From: Sphingobium wenxiniae
GTDB taxonomy: Bacteria > Pseudomonadota > Alphaproteobacteria > Sphingomonadales > Sphingomonadaceae
Length of the DNA stretch: 64,000 nucleotides
Assembly: GCF_007830065.1 (NCBI RefSeq)
Contig: NZ_VLKK01000007.1
Location: 124,001 to 188,000 of the forward strand
Direction: 5' to 3'
The notes under the pieces were generated by a model. The model saw only the letters and a program-made list of their open reading frames with translations, was not told the DNA's origin and ran no database searches. Made by a program: the position numbers and the translations under genes. Shown one piece after another: positions 9,109 to 19,056 of this stretch. Each line of letters starts with the position of its first letter. Position 1 is the stretch's first letter.

Positions 9109-11205
9109 ATGTCCATAATGCGCTCACCCGCTCCTCCTGAAATGTTGATGGTTCGTATGCCCCTTATTGCCCTTTTGCTTGCCACCGCCAGCGCCAGCGC
9201 GCAGGTGGATACCCCTGCCTCCCCCGCCCCCGCCTATCCGCCCGGCGCGGTGGTCCAGCCCCTTCCGGGCCAGGGCGGCCAGCCCTCCAGCTCCGGCCAA
9301 TGGGACCGGGTGAGCAGCCGCATCGGCGTGTCGTCCGACGCGTCGGTCAATGGAGCGATCAGCCAGTGGCGCGCCTTGCAGCAGAGCGACGGCCTGGGCT
9401 TTTCCACCTATGCGAGCTTCATCATGGCCAATCCCGGCTGGCCCGGCGAGGACCGGATGCGGCGGCTGGCGGAAACCGGGATCAATCCCGACAGCTACGA
9501 TCCCCGGCAGGTCGCCGCCTTCTTTGCCCGCTTCCCGGCGCGCACGGCGGTCGGTCATGCGCGCAACGCGCTGGCGCTGATGCAGCTTGGCCGCATGGAC
9601 GAGGCGCGGGTGGCGGCGCGCAGCGCGTGGATCGGCGGATCGCTGGCGCCGACCGACGAAGTGCGGCTGTTGTCGCTGTTCGGCTCGGGCTTCAGCGCCG
9701 CCGACCATGACCAGCGCGCCGACGCCCTGCTGTGGGGCAATGACGTGATGGGCGCGACAAGGATGCTCGCCTATGTCTCCCCGGCGCGGCGCCCGGTCTA
9801 TACGGCGCGGATCGCCTTCCGCCAGAAAGCGCCCGACGCGGCGATGAAGATGCAGGCCGCCGAAGCGCTGGGCGCGACCGATGCGGGCTTCGTCGCGGAC
9901 AAGGCGATGTGGCTGCGCGACACCGGCAACTGGGTCGCGGCGCGGCAATATCTGGCCAATCGCGCCACCCTGTCCTTCCGGCCGAGCAATGCCGAGAAAT
10001 TCTACGAGGTGCTGCTGGATCAAGCCCGCGCATCGGCAAATGACAGCCAGTGGAGCTTCGCCTGGGGCATAGCGAGCCGGATCGACGATGCCTATGCGCC
10101 CGGCACCGACGTCAGCGGACGGCCCATCGGCGAGCGCGACGATTATACCAGCCTCGCCTGGCTGGCGGGGACCACGGCCTTCTACAATCTCAACCGGCCC
10201 ACCGACGCGGTGGGCATGTTCCGCCGCTACGCCGCCGCCGCCAAGTCGCCGCAGACCCAGTCCAAGGGCTATTATTGGGCGGGACGCGCCGCGTTGGCGG
10301 CGGGGGACGCGGCATCGGCCAACAGCTATTTCCAGCAGGCGGCGGTCTTCCCCGACCAATTCTACGGACAACTGTCGCTGGAGCGGCTGGGCCGTCCGAT
10401 CCCCGCCCCTGTCCCTTATGAGCGGCCGGTGGAGATTTCCGCCGCGCAGCGCAGCGAGTTCAACGGCCGTTCGGTCGTGCGCGCCGTCCGGGCGCTGGGC
10501 GCGATGGGCTATTGGGAGGATCAAAGCAAATTCGCCCGCGCCATCGCCAATAATGCCGACAGCGACAGCGATCATTATCTGGCCGCCGAACTCGCCAAGA
10601 GCATCGGCCGCCCGGACATGAGCGTGATGGTGGGGCGGCGCGCGGTTTCGAACGGCCTCACCGGCTATGGCGAAAGCGCTTTCCCCCGCGTGCCGGTGCC
10701 CCCTTCGGCCCAGTCCAACTGGACCATGGTGCACGCCATCGCGCGGCAGGAAAGCCAGTTCGACCGCGCCGCCGTCAGTCATGCCGGGGCGCGGGGCCTG
10801 ATGCAGCTCATGCCCGGCACCGCGCGGGAACAGGCGGGGAAGCTGGGCATGGGTTACAATCCCGGTTCGCTGACCACCGACACCAGCTACAACATCATGC
10901 TGGGCTCGTCTTATTTCGAGCGCATGATGAGCTATTATGGCGGCAGCTATCCGCTGGCGGTGGCGGCCTATAATGCCGGGCCGGGCAATGTGAACAAATG
11001 GCTGGCGGCCAATGGCGACCCGCGCATGCCCGGCGGCGACATGCTCCGCTGGATCGAGCTGATCCCGATCTTCGAGACGCGGAACTATGTCCAGCGGGTG
11101 CTGGAAAACGCCGTCGTCTATGAAGCGATGAACCCGGAACGGGCGCGCTTCCGGGGCACGCAGGCGGTGCTGAGCCGCTATCTGGGGAAGCAGACACCGG
11201 GCTGA
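9109..11205 (+). CDS. Soluble lytic murein transglycosylase (Slt70 type)
   Basis: Cleaves peptidoglycan glycan strands with formation of anhydro-muramyl ends, in the periplasm. A signal peptide (PLIALLLATASASAQ) is followed by a long helical superhelix region and a C-terminal SLT domain. Its motifs are AIARQESQFD (catalytic Glu about 548), GARGLMQLMPGTA and AVAAYNAGPGNVNKW. About 700 residues fits Slt70. The start is uncertain: Met at 9109, with AAGGA 15 nt upstream, or Met at 9142, which gives a shorter and more standard signal peptide. greB follows after 21 bp. Confidence 0.9.
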   Translation: MSIMRSPAPPEMLMVRMPLIALLLATASASAQVDTPASPAPAYPPGAVVQPLPGQGGQPSSSGQWDRVSSRIGVSSDASVNGAISQWRALQQSDGLGFSTYASFIMANPGWPGEDRMRRLAETGINPDSYDPRQVAAFFARFPARTAVGHARNALALMQLGRMDEARVAARSAWIGGSLAPTDEVRLLSLFGSGFSAADHDQRADALLWGNDVMGATRMLAYVSPARRPVYTARIAFRQKAPDAAMKMQAAEALGATDAGFVADKAMWLRDTGNWVAARQYLANRATLSFRPSNAEKFYEVLLDQARASANDSQWSFAWGIASRIDDAYAPGTDVSGRPIGERDDYTSLAWLAGTTAFYNLNRPTDAVGMFRRYAAAAKSPQTQSKGYYWAGRAALAAGDAASANSYFQQAAVFPDQFYGQLSLERLGRPIPAPVPYERPVEISAAQRSEFNGRSVVRAVRALGAMGYWEDQSKFARAIANNADSDSDHYLAAELAKSIGRPDMSVMVGRRAVSNGLTGYGESAFPRVPVPPSAQSNWTMVHAIARQESQFDRAAVSHAGARGLMQLMPGTAREQAGKLGMGYNPGSLTTDTSYNIMLGSSYFERMMSYYGGSYPLAVAAYNAGPGNVNKWLAANGDPRMPGGDMLRWIELIPIFETRNYVQRVLENAVVYEAMNPERARFRGTQAVLSRYLGKQTPG

Positions 11206-11226
11206 ACCTGCGCTAAAAGGCAGGGC

Positions 11227-11703
11227 ATGACCGGCCAACCCAATTACATCACGCCCGAAGGCTTCGCGAAGCTGCGGGCGGAATATGACCATCTGCTGGG
11301 GCATGAGCGGCCCCGCGTCGTGGAGGTGGTGAGCTGGGCGGCGGGCAATGGCGACCGCAGCGAGAATGGCGACTATCTCTACGGCCGCAAGCGGATGCGG
11401 GAGATCGACGGGCAGCTCCGCCGCCTGTCGCGGAAGATGAAGGACGCCAAGGTCGTCGACCCGAAGGCCCAGCCGGACAAGAGCCGCGTCTATTTCGGCG
11501 CGACCGTCACCATCGCGGACGAGGACGACAACCGCCGCACCGTCACCATCGTCGGCAATGACGAGACCGGCGCGGGACGGATCGGATGGGGATCGCCCAT
11601 CGCGCGGGCGCTGCGCGGGGCGGCGGCGGGCGATCTGCGCCGGGTGGCGCTGCCCGCGGGCGAGAAGGAATATGAAGTGATGACGATCACCTACCCCGAA
11701 TAG
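11227..11703 (+). CDS. greB: Transcription elongation factor GreB
   Basis: Rescues backtracked RNA polymerase by stimulating transcript cleavage. Its 158 residues include YITPEGFAKLRAEYDHL, the acidic coiled-coil tip GDRSENGDYLYGRKRMREID and the C-terminal FKBP-like part. The longer GDYLYGRKR form separates GreB from GreA. It lies 21 bp after the transglycosylase gene, so the two probably share a transcript. Confidence 0.93.
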   Translation: MTGQPNYITPEGFAKLRAEYDHLLGHERPRVVEVVSWAAGNGDRSENGDYLYGRKRMREIDGQLRRLSRKMKDAKVVDPKAQPDKSRVYFGATVTIADEDDNRRTVTIVGNDETGAGRIGWGSPIARALRGAAAGDLRRVALPAGEKEYEVMTITYPE

Positions 11704-11784
11704 GAAAGCGCAGCGCGCAAGCGCACCGTTACCGGGCTTGATCCAAGTCGATGATTTGTGCTGCATTTTCCATGCGGGGAAACT

Positions 11785-12363
11785 ATGAGGACGCGCGGAC
11801 AGTCGGGGGTGGAATCAGGTTTGCGTCATCTATCGTTCTTCTGCCTTCTGCTGATGCCATCGGCCGCCGTCACGGCAGTTCCGGCCTACCAGCCCGTGGC
11901 GATGCCGATCGGCAATGGAGCGGACCCCTTGGCTTCCGGCGCGGCGCGCATGGTCGGCGCGATATTGGAATATACGCGCTGGCCGGCCGAACATCCCGTC
12001 ATCAGGCTGTGCGTCGTAGGCGCGACGCGCCATGCGGGCCGGCTGGACGAGGCAAGCCCGCCCCATGGCGCGAGAATCGACCTGTCGCCCCTGTCCGACC
12101 CGACCGAACCGGCGCGAAACCGTTGCGACGCGCTCTACATCGGGCAGCTCGCGCCCGTTCCGCTGCGCCGCCTGATTGGCGACATGCGCGGCAAGCCCGT
12201 CGTCACCATCGCGGAAGACGATCCCGACTGCCGGAGCGGCGCGATGTTCTGCCTGATCTTCACGCCGCAAACCCTGTCCTTCCAACTCAACATCGATGCG
12301 GTATCGCGGTCCGCGGTGCGGATCGACCCGCGCGTGCTGCGCATGTCGAAAGGGGGATATTGA
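11785..12363 (+). CDS. YfiR-like periplasmic regulator (DUF4154 family)
   Basis: A secreted 192-residue protein with a signal peptide (hydrophobic stretch FFCLLLMPSAAVTAVPA) and the YfiR/DUF4154 pattern: an ILEYTRWP segment, RLCVVG, a central Cys (RCDALY), VVTIAEDD and a terminal FQLNIDAV block. In Pseudomonas YfiR holds the diguanylate cyclase YfiN inactive from the periplasm. GGGGAA 5 nt before the Met at 11785 fixes the start over one nine codons upstream. The gene directly precedes a YfiN-like cyclase and a YfiB-like lipoprotein, which strongly supports the assignment. Confidence 0.85.
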   Translation: MRTRGQSGVESGLRHLSFFCLLLMPSAAVTAVPAYQPVAMPIGNGADPLASGAARMVGAILEYTRWPAEHPVIRLCVVGATRHAGRLDEASPPHGARIDLSPLSDPTEPARNRCDALYIGQLAPVPLRRLIGDMRGKPVVTIAEDDPDCRSGAMFCLIFTPQTLSFQLNIDAVSRSAVRIDPRVLRMSKGGY

Positions 12364-12366
12364 GCC

Positions 12367-13599
12367 ATGGCCGCTCCGTCCGGTCCCGCCATGCCGACGC
12401 TTCGCACCGTGCTGGCGCGGGTGCACATGCGCCTGATCCTCTTCGCCGTGCTGATGGCCGGCGCGACATTGCTCATCACCGGGGTCGTGGTCATTCGCGG
12501 CTATGCCGAACGCAACCTGTCCCTGATCGCGCAGACGGTCGCCTATACGGTCGAACCGGCGCTCGTCTTCGACGACATGCAGGCGGCCCGCGACGGGATC
12601 GCCACGGTCGCCGCATCCGAAAGCGTGCGCGCCGTCGAAGTGCGCGATGTGCGAAATCGCCTGCTGGTGGAATGGCGAAGGCCCGATAGCGGCGTGATGG
12701 CGGCGATCGGACGAGGCGGCGGCCTGTTCGCGCCATCTCCCGCGCTGGCCGCGGTCCGGCGCGGCCAGGATGTCGTCGGCCATGTCCGCGTGTTCGGCGA
12801 TGCGGGCGGGCTGGGCCGCTATATCCTGGCGGGGCTGCTGGCCGCGCTCACCTGCCTCGCTTTGACCGTCATCGCCACGCAGATGCTGGCGCGGCGGCTG
12901 CAACGCGACGTCACCGAACCGCTGGCGCGCATCGCCGAGGTCGCCCATGCCGTGCGCGCCGACCGCCAGTTCGACCGGCGCGTGCCCGCATCCGACATAT
13001 TGGAGGTCGATCAACTGGGCCGCGACTTCAACGCGTTGTTGGATGAACTGGATGACTGGCACGCGGGCCTGCTGTCCGAAAACCGGATGCTGGAAAAGCA
13101 GGCCACCCGCGATGCGCTGACGGGGCTGGGCAACCGCGTCATGTTCGAACAGGTCCTGCCCGTCGCCATCGCGCGGGCCGACGCCCAGGGCAGCGCCTTT
13201 GCCGCCGTCTATATCGACGTGAACCGGTTCAAGCAGGTCAACGACCGGCACGGCCATGATGCGGGCGACGCGATGCTGATCGTGATCGCCGCGCGGCTGC
13301 GCGCCGTGCTGCGGCCCGGCGACCAGGCTTTCCGGCTGGGCGGCGACGAATTCGCGCTGATCCTGGCGCCGGACATCACGCGGGAGGATGTCGCCATCCT
13401 CATCCGCCGCCTCCTTGCGGGCATGGAGCAGCCGATCATGCTGCCCAGCGGCGAAAGCACCGTCGCATCGCTGAGCGTCGGCAGCGCGCTCTATCCCGAC
13501 GACAGCGCCGACGCCCGCGATCTGCTGCGGCACGCCGATGCGGCCATGTATGCCGCCAAGACCGGCCGGACCGGGCCCCATGACCGCCGCAACCCATAA
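12367..13599 (+). CDS. Membrane diguanylate cyclase, YfiN-like
   Basis: Makes cyclic di-GMP from two GTP. TM1 (about 21-45) and TM2 (about 150-175) bracket a small periplasmic sensor domain of the CHASE8/YfiN type. A HAMP domain and a C-terminal GGDEF domain follow. The active-site motif is intact (GGDEF, 325-329), and a product-inhibition I-site RPGD (316-319) stands exactly five residues before it, so both activity and feedback are predicted. It lies between the YfiR-like and YfiB-like genes. Confidence 0.93.
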   Translation: MAAPSGPAMPTLRTVLARVHMRLILFAVLMAGATLLITGVVVIRGYAERNLSLIAQTVAYTVEPALVFDDMQAARDGIATVAASESVRAVEVRDVRNRLLVEWRRPDSGVMAAIGRGGGLFAPSPALAAVRRGQDVVGHVRVFGDAGGLGRYILAGLLAALTCLALTVIATQMLARRLQRDVTEPLARIAEVAHAVRADRQFDRRVPASDILEVDQLGRDFNALLDELDDWHAGLLSENRMLEKQATRDALTGLGNRVMFEQVLPVAIARADAQGSAFAAVYIDVNRFKQVNDRHGHDAGDAMLIVIAARLRAVLRPGDQAFRLGGDEFALILAPDITREDVAILIRRLLAGMEQPIMLPSGESTVASLSVGSALYPDDSADARDLLRHADAAMYAAKTGRTGPHDRRNP

Positions 13600-13619
13600 C
13601 CGATAGACACGGGACAGCC

Positions 13620-14123
13620 ATGATACGCCAGATCTTCACCCTCCTGCTGCCGATGTTCGCGCTGGCCGCCTGCCAGACCGTCCAGCCGCAACCGCAGCAG
13701 GCCGGTTTCACGCCGCAGCAGGTCGCGGCGCTCCAGCAGCAGGGGTTCGAACCGGCGGGGGACGACTGGCAGTTCGGCATGGCCGACCGCCTGCTGTTCG
13801 CGACCGACGAAAGCACGCTGATCCCGGACCAGCAAGCGGCCATAAGCCGCATTTCCAGGGTGCTGGCGGCGGTCGGCATTCGCGGCGCAAGGGTCGAGGG
13901 GCATACCGATTCGACCGGATCGGCAAGCTATAATGAGGCGTTGTCGGCGCGGCGCGCGCAGGCCGTCGCCGATGCGCTGGTGAACGGCGGCATGGCGCGG
14001 CAGGCGATGCGCGTCATCGGCATGGGTTCGCGCGTCCCGGTGGAGAGCAACCATCTGGTCAGCGGGCGGCGGGAAAACCGGCGCGTCGTGATCATCGTGT
14101 CCCCCGCCGACGCGGGCGATTGA
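13620..14123 (+). CDS. OmpA-family lipoprotein, YfiB-like
   Basis: A 167-residue outer-membrane lipoprotein with lipobox LAAC (Cys18) and a Gln-rich linker. Its OmpA-like peptidoglycan-binding domain shows FATDESTLIPD, VEGHTDSTGSASYNEALSARRA and ENRRVVI. In Pseudomonas YfiB sequesters YfiR and so releases YfiN. Its position 20 bp after the cyclase completes a yfiR-yfiN-yfiB order. A general Pal/OmpA-like role cannot be excluded from sequence alone. Confidence 0.87.
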   Translation: MIRQIFTLLLPMFALAACQTVQPQPQQAGFTPQQVAALQQQGFEPAGDDWQFGMADRLLFATDESTLIPDQQAAISRISRVLAAVGIRGARVEGHTDSTGSASYNEALSARRAQAVADALVNGGMARQAMRVIGMGSRVPVESNHLVSGRRENRRVVIIVSPADAGD

Positions 14124-14145
14124 GCGCCCGGCGCATCGAAGGCGT

Positions 14146-14940
14146 TCATATCTCTTTCTTCGCGGGCCGATAACCGAAGGCTTCCCGCGCCAGCTTGACC
14201 ACGGCGGGGTCGGCGTCCGGGAAATCCATCGGCACCAGCTTTTCCAGCGTTTCCGCGACATAGCTGAGCGCGGCGATGCGGCCGGTCTTGCGGTGGTTGT
14301 TGTCGATCACATGCCAGGGCGCATGTTTCGTGTCGGTCTTCGCGAACATGTCGTGCATGGCGTCGAGATAATCGGCGCGGCGGGCGCGGTTGCGATAGTC
14401 GTCCGCGCCGGTCTTCCACCGCTTCCAGGGCGTGTCGAGCCGTTCGGCAAGCTGCTTGTCCTGCGTTTCCTGCGTGATGTGGACGAACAGCTTCACGATG
14501 TGGCTGCCCGCTTCGATCTGCTGCCTCTCGAAGGCGTTGATGTCGTCATAGGCGCGCTTCCATTCTTTTTTCGAGCAGAAGTCCTCCACCCGTTCCACCA
14601 GCACGCGGCCGTACCAGCTTCGGTCGAAGACGGAGATGTTGCGCCCGGACGGCAGGCGTGTGGCGAAGCGCCAGAGGAAATGATGGTCGCGTTCCTCCTC
14701 GGTCGGGGCGGCGATGGGGTGGACCTGATAATAGCGGGGGTCCCAGTCGGCGGTCATGCGCTTGATGATGCCGCCCTTGCCCGCCGCGTCCCAGCCTTCG
14801 AACAGGATGACGCTGCGGCGTTTGTGGATGATGTGGGCGACCTGGACCTTGGCGAGGCGTTGCTGGAGATCGGCGAGGGCGGCGTCGTAATCGCCCTTGA
14901 AGCGGGGAGTATTCTCGTGATCCGCGAGATTGATGGCCAT
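14146..14940 (-). CDS. Polyphosphate kinase 2 family protein
   Basis: Transfers phosphate between polyphosphate and nucleotides (PPK2 family). Visible are the Walker A-like FEGWDAAGKGG, the FDRSWYGRVLVERVE block with the Walker B/lid residues, and the C-terminal WHVIDNNHRKTGRIAAL. At 264 residues it is a one-domain PPK2; whether it prefers ADP, GDP or AMP cannot be read reliably. It converges with the YfiB-like gene and lies downstream of aspS. Confidence 0.92.
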   Translation of the reverse strand: MAINLADHENTPRFKGDYDAALADLQQRLAKVQVAHIIHKRRSVILFEGWDAAGKGGIIKRMTADWDPRYYQVHPIAAPTEEERDHHFLWRFATRLPSGRNISVFDRSWYGRVLVERVEDFCSKKEWKRAYDDINAFERQQIEAGSHIVKLFVHITQETQDKQLAERLDTPWKRWKTGADDYRNRARRADYLDAMHDMFAKTDTKHAPWHVIDNNHRKTGRIAALSYVAETLEKLVPMDFPDADPAVVKLAREAFGYRPAKKEI

Positions 14941-15037
14941 GCGCTGCCTCCGTCCGGTCTGAGCAAAATCAATGCCCTGTCCTTCCTTGTAGAGAAGAAC
15001 AGGCCTTCGACAAGCGCAGGCCGAACGGAGGTTCCGC

Positions 15038-16822
15038 CTATGCCTTGGCCTGCGGCTCCACGACGCGGATGTGGAGTTCGCGAAGCTGCTTGAGGTCCGC
15101 TGGGCTGGGCGCGCTCATAAGCAGGTCTTCGGCGCGCTGGTTCATCGGGAACAGCGTGATTTCGCGCAGGTTCTGCGCGCCGCAGAGCAGCATCACGATG
15201 CGGTCCACGCCCGCCGCCATGCCACCATGGGGCGGCGCGCCATATTGGAACGCGCGGTAAAGGCCCCCGAAGCGGTCCTCCACATCCTGCTGGCTCAGGC
15301 CGACCAGCTCGAACGCCTTCACCATCGCTTCGGGCGACTGGTTGCGGATCGAACCGGAGGCGATCTCGAACCCGTTGCAGACCATGTCATATTGATAGGC
15401 GTTGATGGTGAGCGGATCCTGCCCGTTCAGCGCATCCAGCCCGCCTTGCGGCATGGAGAAGGGGTTGTGGGCGAAGTCGATCTTCTTCTCGTCCTCGTCA
15501 TATTCGTAGAAGGGGAAGTCGACGATCCAGCACAGTTCGAACCGATCCTTGTCGATGAGGCCGAGCTGTTCCCCCACGCGGATGCGGGCGAGGCCGGCGA
15601 GCTTGGCGGCCTGCGATTCCTTGCCCGCCGCGAAGAACACGCCGTCATTGGGGCCAAGGCCCAGCGCGGCGACGAGCTTCGCGGTCGCTTCCTCGCCATG
15701 GTTCTTGGCGATGGGGCCGCCGGGGACGCCGTCCTTGATGTTGATATAGCCAAGGCCCGAATAGCCCTCGCCCCGCGCCCAGTTGTTCATGTCGTCGAAG
15801 AATTTGCGGCTACCCGCGCCCGCGCCGGGGGCCGGGATCGCCCGGATCACGCTGCCGCTTTCCACCAGCGACGCGAAGATGCCGAAGCCCGAGCCATGGA
15901 AATGCTCGGTGACGTCGGTGATGAGGATGGGATTGCGCAGGTCCGGCTTGTCGCTGCCATATTTCAGCATGGCTTCGGCATGGGGAATGCGCGGGAAGCT
16001 GCCCGCCGGGGTCACGGGCTTGCCGTCGGCGAAACGCTCAAACACCTGCGCGATCACCGGCTCCATGGTGTTCCACACATCTTCCTGCGTGACGAAGCTC
16101 ATTTCGAGATCGAGCTGATAAAATTCGCCCGGCAGGCGGTCGGCGCGCGGGTCTTCGTCGCGGAAGCAGGGCGCGATCTGGAAATAACGGTCGAAGCCCG
16201 CGACCATCAGGAGCTGCTTATATTGCTGCGGCGCCTGCGGCAGGGCGTAGAATTTGCCTGCATGGATGCGGCTGGGGACGAGGAAATCGCGCGCGCCTTC
16301 GGGGCTGCTCGCCGTCAGGATCGGCGTCGAATATTCGGTGAAGCCCGCATCCTCCATGCGGCGGCGCATGTCGGAGATGATCTTCGTGCGCTTGACGATG
16401 TTCGCATGCAGCGTCTCCCGCCGCAGGTCGAGGAAGCGGTAGCGCAGGCGAATGTCTTCGGGATAGTCCTGCTCGCCCGCGACCGGCAGCGGCAGATCGG
16501 CGGCGGCGGAGAGGACCACGGCATCGTCGGCGCGGATTTCGATCGCGCCGGTCGGCAGGTTCGGATTCACCGCTTCGGCGGCGCGGGCGACGACGCGGCC
16601 CGTCACCGTCACGACGCTTTCGGCGCGCAGGCTCTCGATTACCTGAAAGACGGGGCCGTCCACCTCGGTGACGATCTGCACCATGCCATAATGATCGCGC
16701 AGATCGATGAAGACGAGATCGCCATGATCGCGCTTGCGATGCACCCAGCCGGAGACGCGGACCGTCTCACCGACGTTGGCGGCGGTCAGTTCGCCGCATT
16801 TATGAGTGCGATAGGCGTGCAT
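15038..16822 (-). CDS. aspS: Aspartate-tRNA ligase
   Basis: Class II synthetase of 594 residues. The N-terminal OB-fold anticodon-binding domain ([23 protein letters not shown]) is followed by the catalytic core with [11 protein letters not shown], motif 2 [15 protein letters not shown], a GAD insertion domain and motif 3 GVDRIVMLL. The bacterial type may also charge tRNA-Asn in Alphaproteobacteria; the sequence alone does not settle this. It is divergent from rnd across 127 bp, which must hold both promoters. Confidence 0.96.
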   Translation of the reverse strand: MHAYRTHKCGELTAANVGETVRVSGWVHRKRDHGDLVFIDLRDHYGMVQIVTEVDGPVFQVIESLRAESVVTVTGRVVARAAEAVNPNLPTGAIEIRADDAVVLSAAADLPLPVAGEQDYPEDIRLRYRFLDLRRETLHANIVKRTKIISDMRRRMEDAGFTEYSTPILTASSPEGARDFLVPSRIHAGKFYALPQAPQQYKQLLMVAGFDRYFQIAPCFRDEDPRADRLPGEFYQLDLEMSFVTQEDVWNTMEPVIAQVFERFADGKPVTPAGSFPRIPHAEAMLKYGSDKPDLRNPILITDVTEHFHGSGFGIFASLVESGSVIRAIPAPGAGAGSRKFFDDMNNWARGEGYSGLGYINIKDGVPGGPIAKNHGEEATAKLVAALGLGPNDGVFFAAGKESQAAKLAGLARIRVGEQLGLIDKDRFELCWIVDFPFYEYDEDEKKIDFAHNPFSMPQGGLDALNGQDPLTINAYQYDMVCNGFEIASGSIRNQSPEAMVKAFELVGLSQQDVEDRFGGLYRAFQYGAPPHGGMAAGVDRIVMLLCGAQNLREITLFPMNQRAEDLLMSAPSPADLKQLRELHIRVVEPQAKA

Positions 16823-16949
16823 GGCGTCTGTTTCTTCCCACTGCGTTTACGGAAATGACAAAGTGTTGCGGCCCCGCTAAGAGCAGGATTGTCGAGCAAC
16901 GACCAGCCCGCCGGGGCGCGGGCCTGCCCATAATAAGATCGAAGACCAT

Positions 16950-18125
16950 ATGCAAATCCATCCGCTGATTACCGACAGCAAGACACTCGCCGAATTTTGC
17001 GCCCGCATCGCCAAATCCCCCTATATCGCGATAGATACCGAGTTCATGCGGGAAAACAGCTATTGGCCCGACCTGTGCCTGGTGCAGGTGGCCGACCCGC
17101 ATGAAGCTGCCGCCATCGACCCGAAGGCGCCGGGACTGGACCTCTCTCCCCTGCTCGACCTGATGGTCGACAATGAGGATGTGCTGAAGGTCTTCCACGC
17201 GGGCGGGCAGGATCTGGAGATCATCTACAACCTGACCGGCAAGACGCCCCACCCGCTGTTCGATACGCAGATCGCGGCGATGGCGCTCGGCCTTGGCGAA
17301 CAGATCGGTTATGGCAATCTGGTCGACGCATGGTTGGGGGTGCAACTGGACAAGGGCGCGCGCTTTACCGACTGGGGGCGGCGGCCGCTGGACAAGCGGC
17401 AGATCGACTATGCCATTGGCGACGTCACCTATCTGATCCAGATTTTCCCCATGATGCTGGAGGAACTACGCAAGACCGGGCGCGGCGGCTGGCTGGATCA
17501 GGAGATGGAGCGGGTGTGCGACCCTGAAAACTACCGCAACGATCCGCAGGAAGCGTGGCAGCGCGTCCGCATCGCCAGCCGCAAGGCCGATGTGCTGGGA
17601 CGGCTGAAGGCGCTGGCGGCATGGCGCGAACTGGAGGCGCAGGACAAGGACCTGCCGCGCGGGCGCATCGTCAAAGACGAGACGCTGGCCGACATCGCCA
17701 GCCATCCGCCGCGCACGCAGGAGGATCTGGGCAAGGTGCGCGGGCTTTCCGCGACATGGAAGACCAACGACATAGGGGGGCGGCTGATGGCGGCCTTGGC
17801 GGCTTCCCAGCCGCTGCCGCGCGATGAGATGCCGGATCGGGAGCCGCGCCGTCCGGGACTGGGCAAGGATGGGGCGCTGGTCGCCGATCTGCTCAAGCTG
17901 CTGCTCAAAATCCGGTCGCGGGATATCAATGTCGCCTCGCGGCTGATCGCCCGGACCGACGATATCGACGCGCTGGCGGCAGGCGTGCGCGACGGGCTGT
18001 CGATCCTGGAAGGCTGGCGTTACGATCAGTTCGGACGGGATGCGGTCGATCTGGTCGAGGGGCGGCTGGCCTTCGCGGTCGATAACGGCCGGCTCAAGAT
18101 GACGCGGACGGAAGAGGAGAAATAG
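16950..18125 (+). CDS. rnd: Ribonuclease D
   Basis: A 3'-5' exoribonuclease for tRNA 3'-end maturation. The DEDD residues are visible in YIAIDTEFMRE (Asp, Glu), FHAGGQDLEI (Asp) and the terminal QIDYAIGDVTYL (Tyr and Asp). An HRDC domain follows in the C-terminal half. Its 391 residues are the usual length. One base separates its stop from the following I78 gene, so the two are co-transcribed. Confidence 0.95.
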   Translation: MQIHPLITDSKTLAEFCARIAKSPYIAIDTEFMRENSYWPDLCLVQVADPHEAAAIDPKAPGLDLSPLLDLMVDNEDVLKVFHAGGQDLEIIYNLTGKTPHPLFDTQIAAMALGLGEQIGYGNLVDAWLGVQLDKGARFTDWGRRPLDKRQIDYAIGDVTYLIQIFPMMLEELRKTGRGGWLDQEMERVCDPENYRNDPQEAWQRVRIASRKADVLGRLKALAAWRELEAQDKDLPRGRIVKDETLADIASHPPRTQEDLGKVRGLSATWKTNDIGGRLMAALAASQPLPRDEMPDREPRRPGLGKDGALVADLLKLLLKIRSRDINVASRLIARTDDIDALAAGVRDGLSILEGWRYDQFGRDAVDLVEGRLAFAVDNGRLKMTRTEEEK

Positions 18126-18126
18126 G

Positions 18127-18426
18127 ATGCGCTTTGCGATGATGATGACAATGCTGCTGCCGCTGGCCGCTTGCGCGGGCGCGGGCGAGGAAGGCCCGTC
18201 CACGCCGCCCGCCACGGCGCAAGGGACATGCCGCGACGAGCCGGTCGCCGGTTTCGTGGGCCGGACCGCCACGGCCGAACTGGGCGCGCAGATGCAGAAG
18301 GCTTCGGGCGCGAAGGTCCTGCGCTGGGGCGGTCCCAATATGGCGATGACGATGGACCTGCGGCCCGACCGGCTGACTGTGCTTTACGACGAGAAGATGG
18401 CCATCACGTCGCTTTCCTGTAGCTGA
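18127..18426 (+). CDS. Peptidase inhibitor I78 family lipoprotein
   Basis: A 99-residue exported protein with lipobox LAAC (Cys16). The mature part shows the I78 pattern: a Cys, FVGRTAT, a SGAKVLRWGGP segment, MTMDLRPDRLTVLYD and a final MAITSLSC. Known I78 members bind serine proteases such as subtilisin-like enzymes. The target here is unknown. It is coupled to rnd and converges with the lipocalin-like gene. Confidence 0.88.
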   Translation: MRFAMMMTMLLPLAACAGAGEEGPSTPPATAQGTCRDEPVAGFVGRTATAELGAQMQKASGAKVLRWGGPNMAMTMDLRPDRLTVLYDEKMAITSLSCS

Positions 18427-18436
18427 GGCCAAGGGG

Positions 18437-18844
18437 TCAGGCGCCTGCCTTGACCCTCTTCCATCGCAGGCGCGTCACATAGACGCGGCCCGATCTGGAC
18501 ACTTCCGGGTTCGTGGCCAGCTCCATCGTGTCGTCGTCGATGACGTGGATGTTCCGCACGAAGCTGCTGCCGACGCGCTGAGGGTGGGAGCTGAACATCA
18601 CATGATGGGTGATGCTGTCTCCGTCCCGCTTCCATGTGCCGCCATAGGAGAAGAATTCGGTGAAGCCGTCCGCTAGCTGGTTGCCGCGTTCCACCCAGGC
18701 GGGGTCCATCAGGAAGGCCGACATGCGGCCGTCGGCGGTATACTGGATTTGACCGGCGGGCGGATCGCCATAGGCCGTGGCGGCGTCCTCCCCCCGGATA
18801 TTGGTGCAGGACAGCAGCGACCAGGCGCCCAACAGATCGACCAT
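18437..18844 (-). CDS. Lipocalin-like domain protein
   Basis: A 135-residue protein of the bacterial lipocalin-like family. It shows LLGAWSLLSC, the YGDPPAGQIQYTADGRMSAFLM block that is the best-conserved part of the family, and a later YGGTWKRDGDSITHHV segment. There is no signal peptide from the Met at 18844. That start is preferred over 42 upstream codons because homology begins there and GGGGAGAG precedes it. The ligand is unknown. Confidence 0.8.
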   Translation of the reverse strand: MVDLLGAWSLLSCTNIRGEDAATAYGDPPAGQIQYTADGRMSAFLMDPAWVERGNQLADGFTEFFSYGGTWKRDGDSITHHVMFSSHPQRVGSSFVRNIHVIDDDTMELATNPEVSRSGRVYVTRLRWKRVKAGA

Positions 18845-19056
18845 TCGCGTTTCTCTCCCCGCCTTTGCTGTCCGGTATATGTCCAGCATAAAGCGGAGAA
18901 ACGGCCAGCGCAGCACATTTTTGGAGGCCGATGCCCGCATCGGAGGAATGTTTCGGCCATCTTCCGGCATTCAATGAAGAGAGAAGGCCTGCGCCACGCC
19001 CGCTCCCCACCCCAAACCGCCCTCCGTTCGCAAAAGCCGGAATCCAGCACCCCGAA

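Noticed and set aside
9124..11766. An 880-codon open frame antisense to the lytic transglycosylase and greB
   Set aside because: Composition is typical of a shadow frame (His/Arg/Asp rich) and the plus strand carries recognised genes.
15003..15027. Possible half copy of the CGTTCG-type repeat between the PPK2 and aspS genes
   Set aside because: Only fragments (TTCGACAAG, CCGAACGG) are present and no matching arm is seen.
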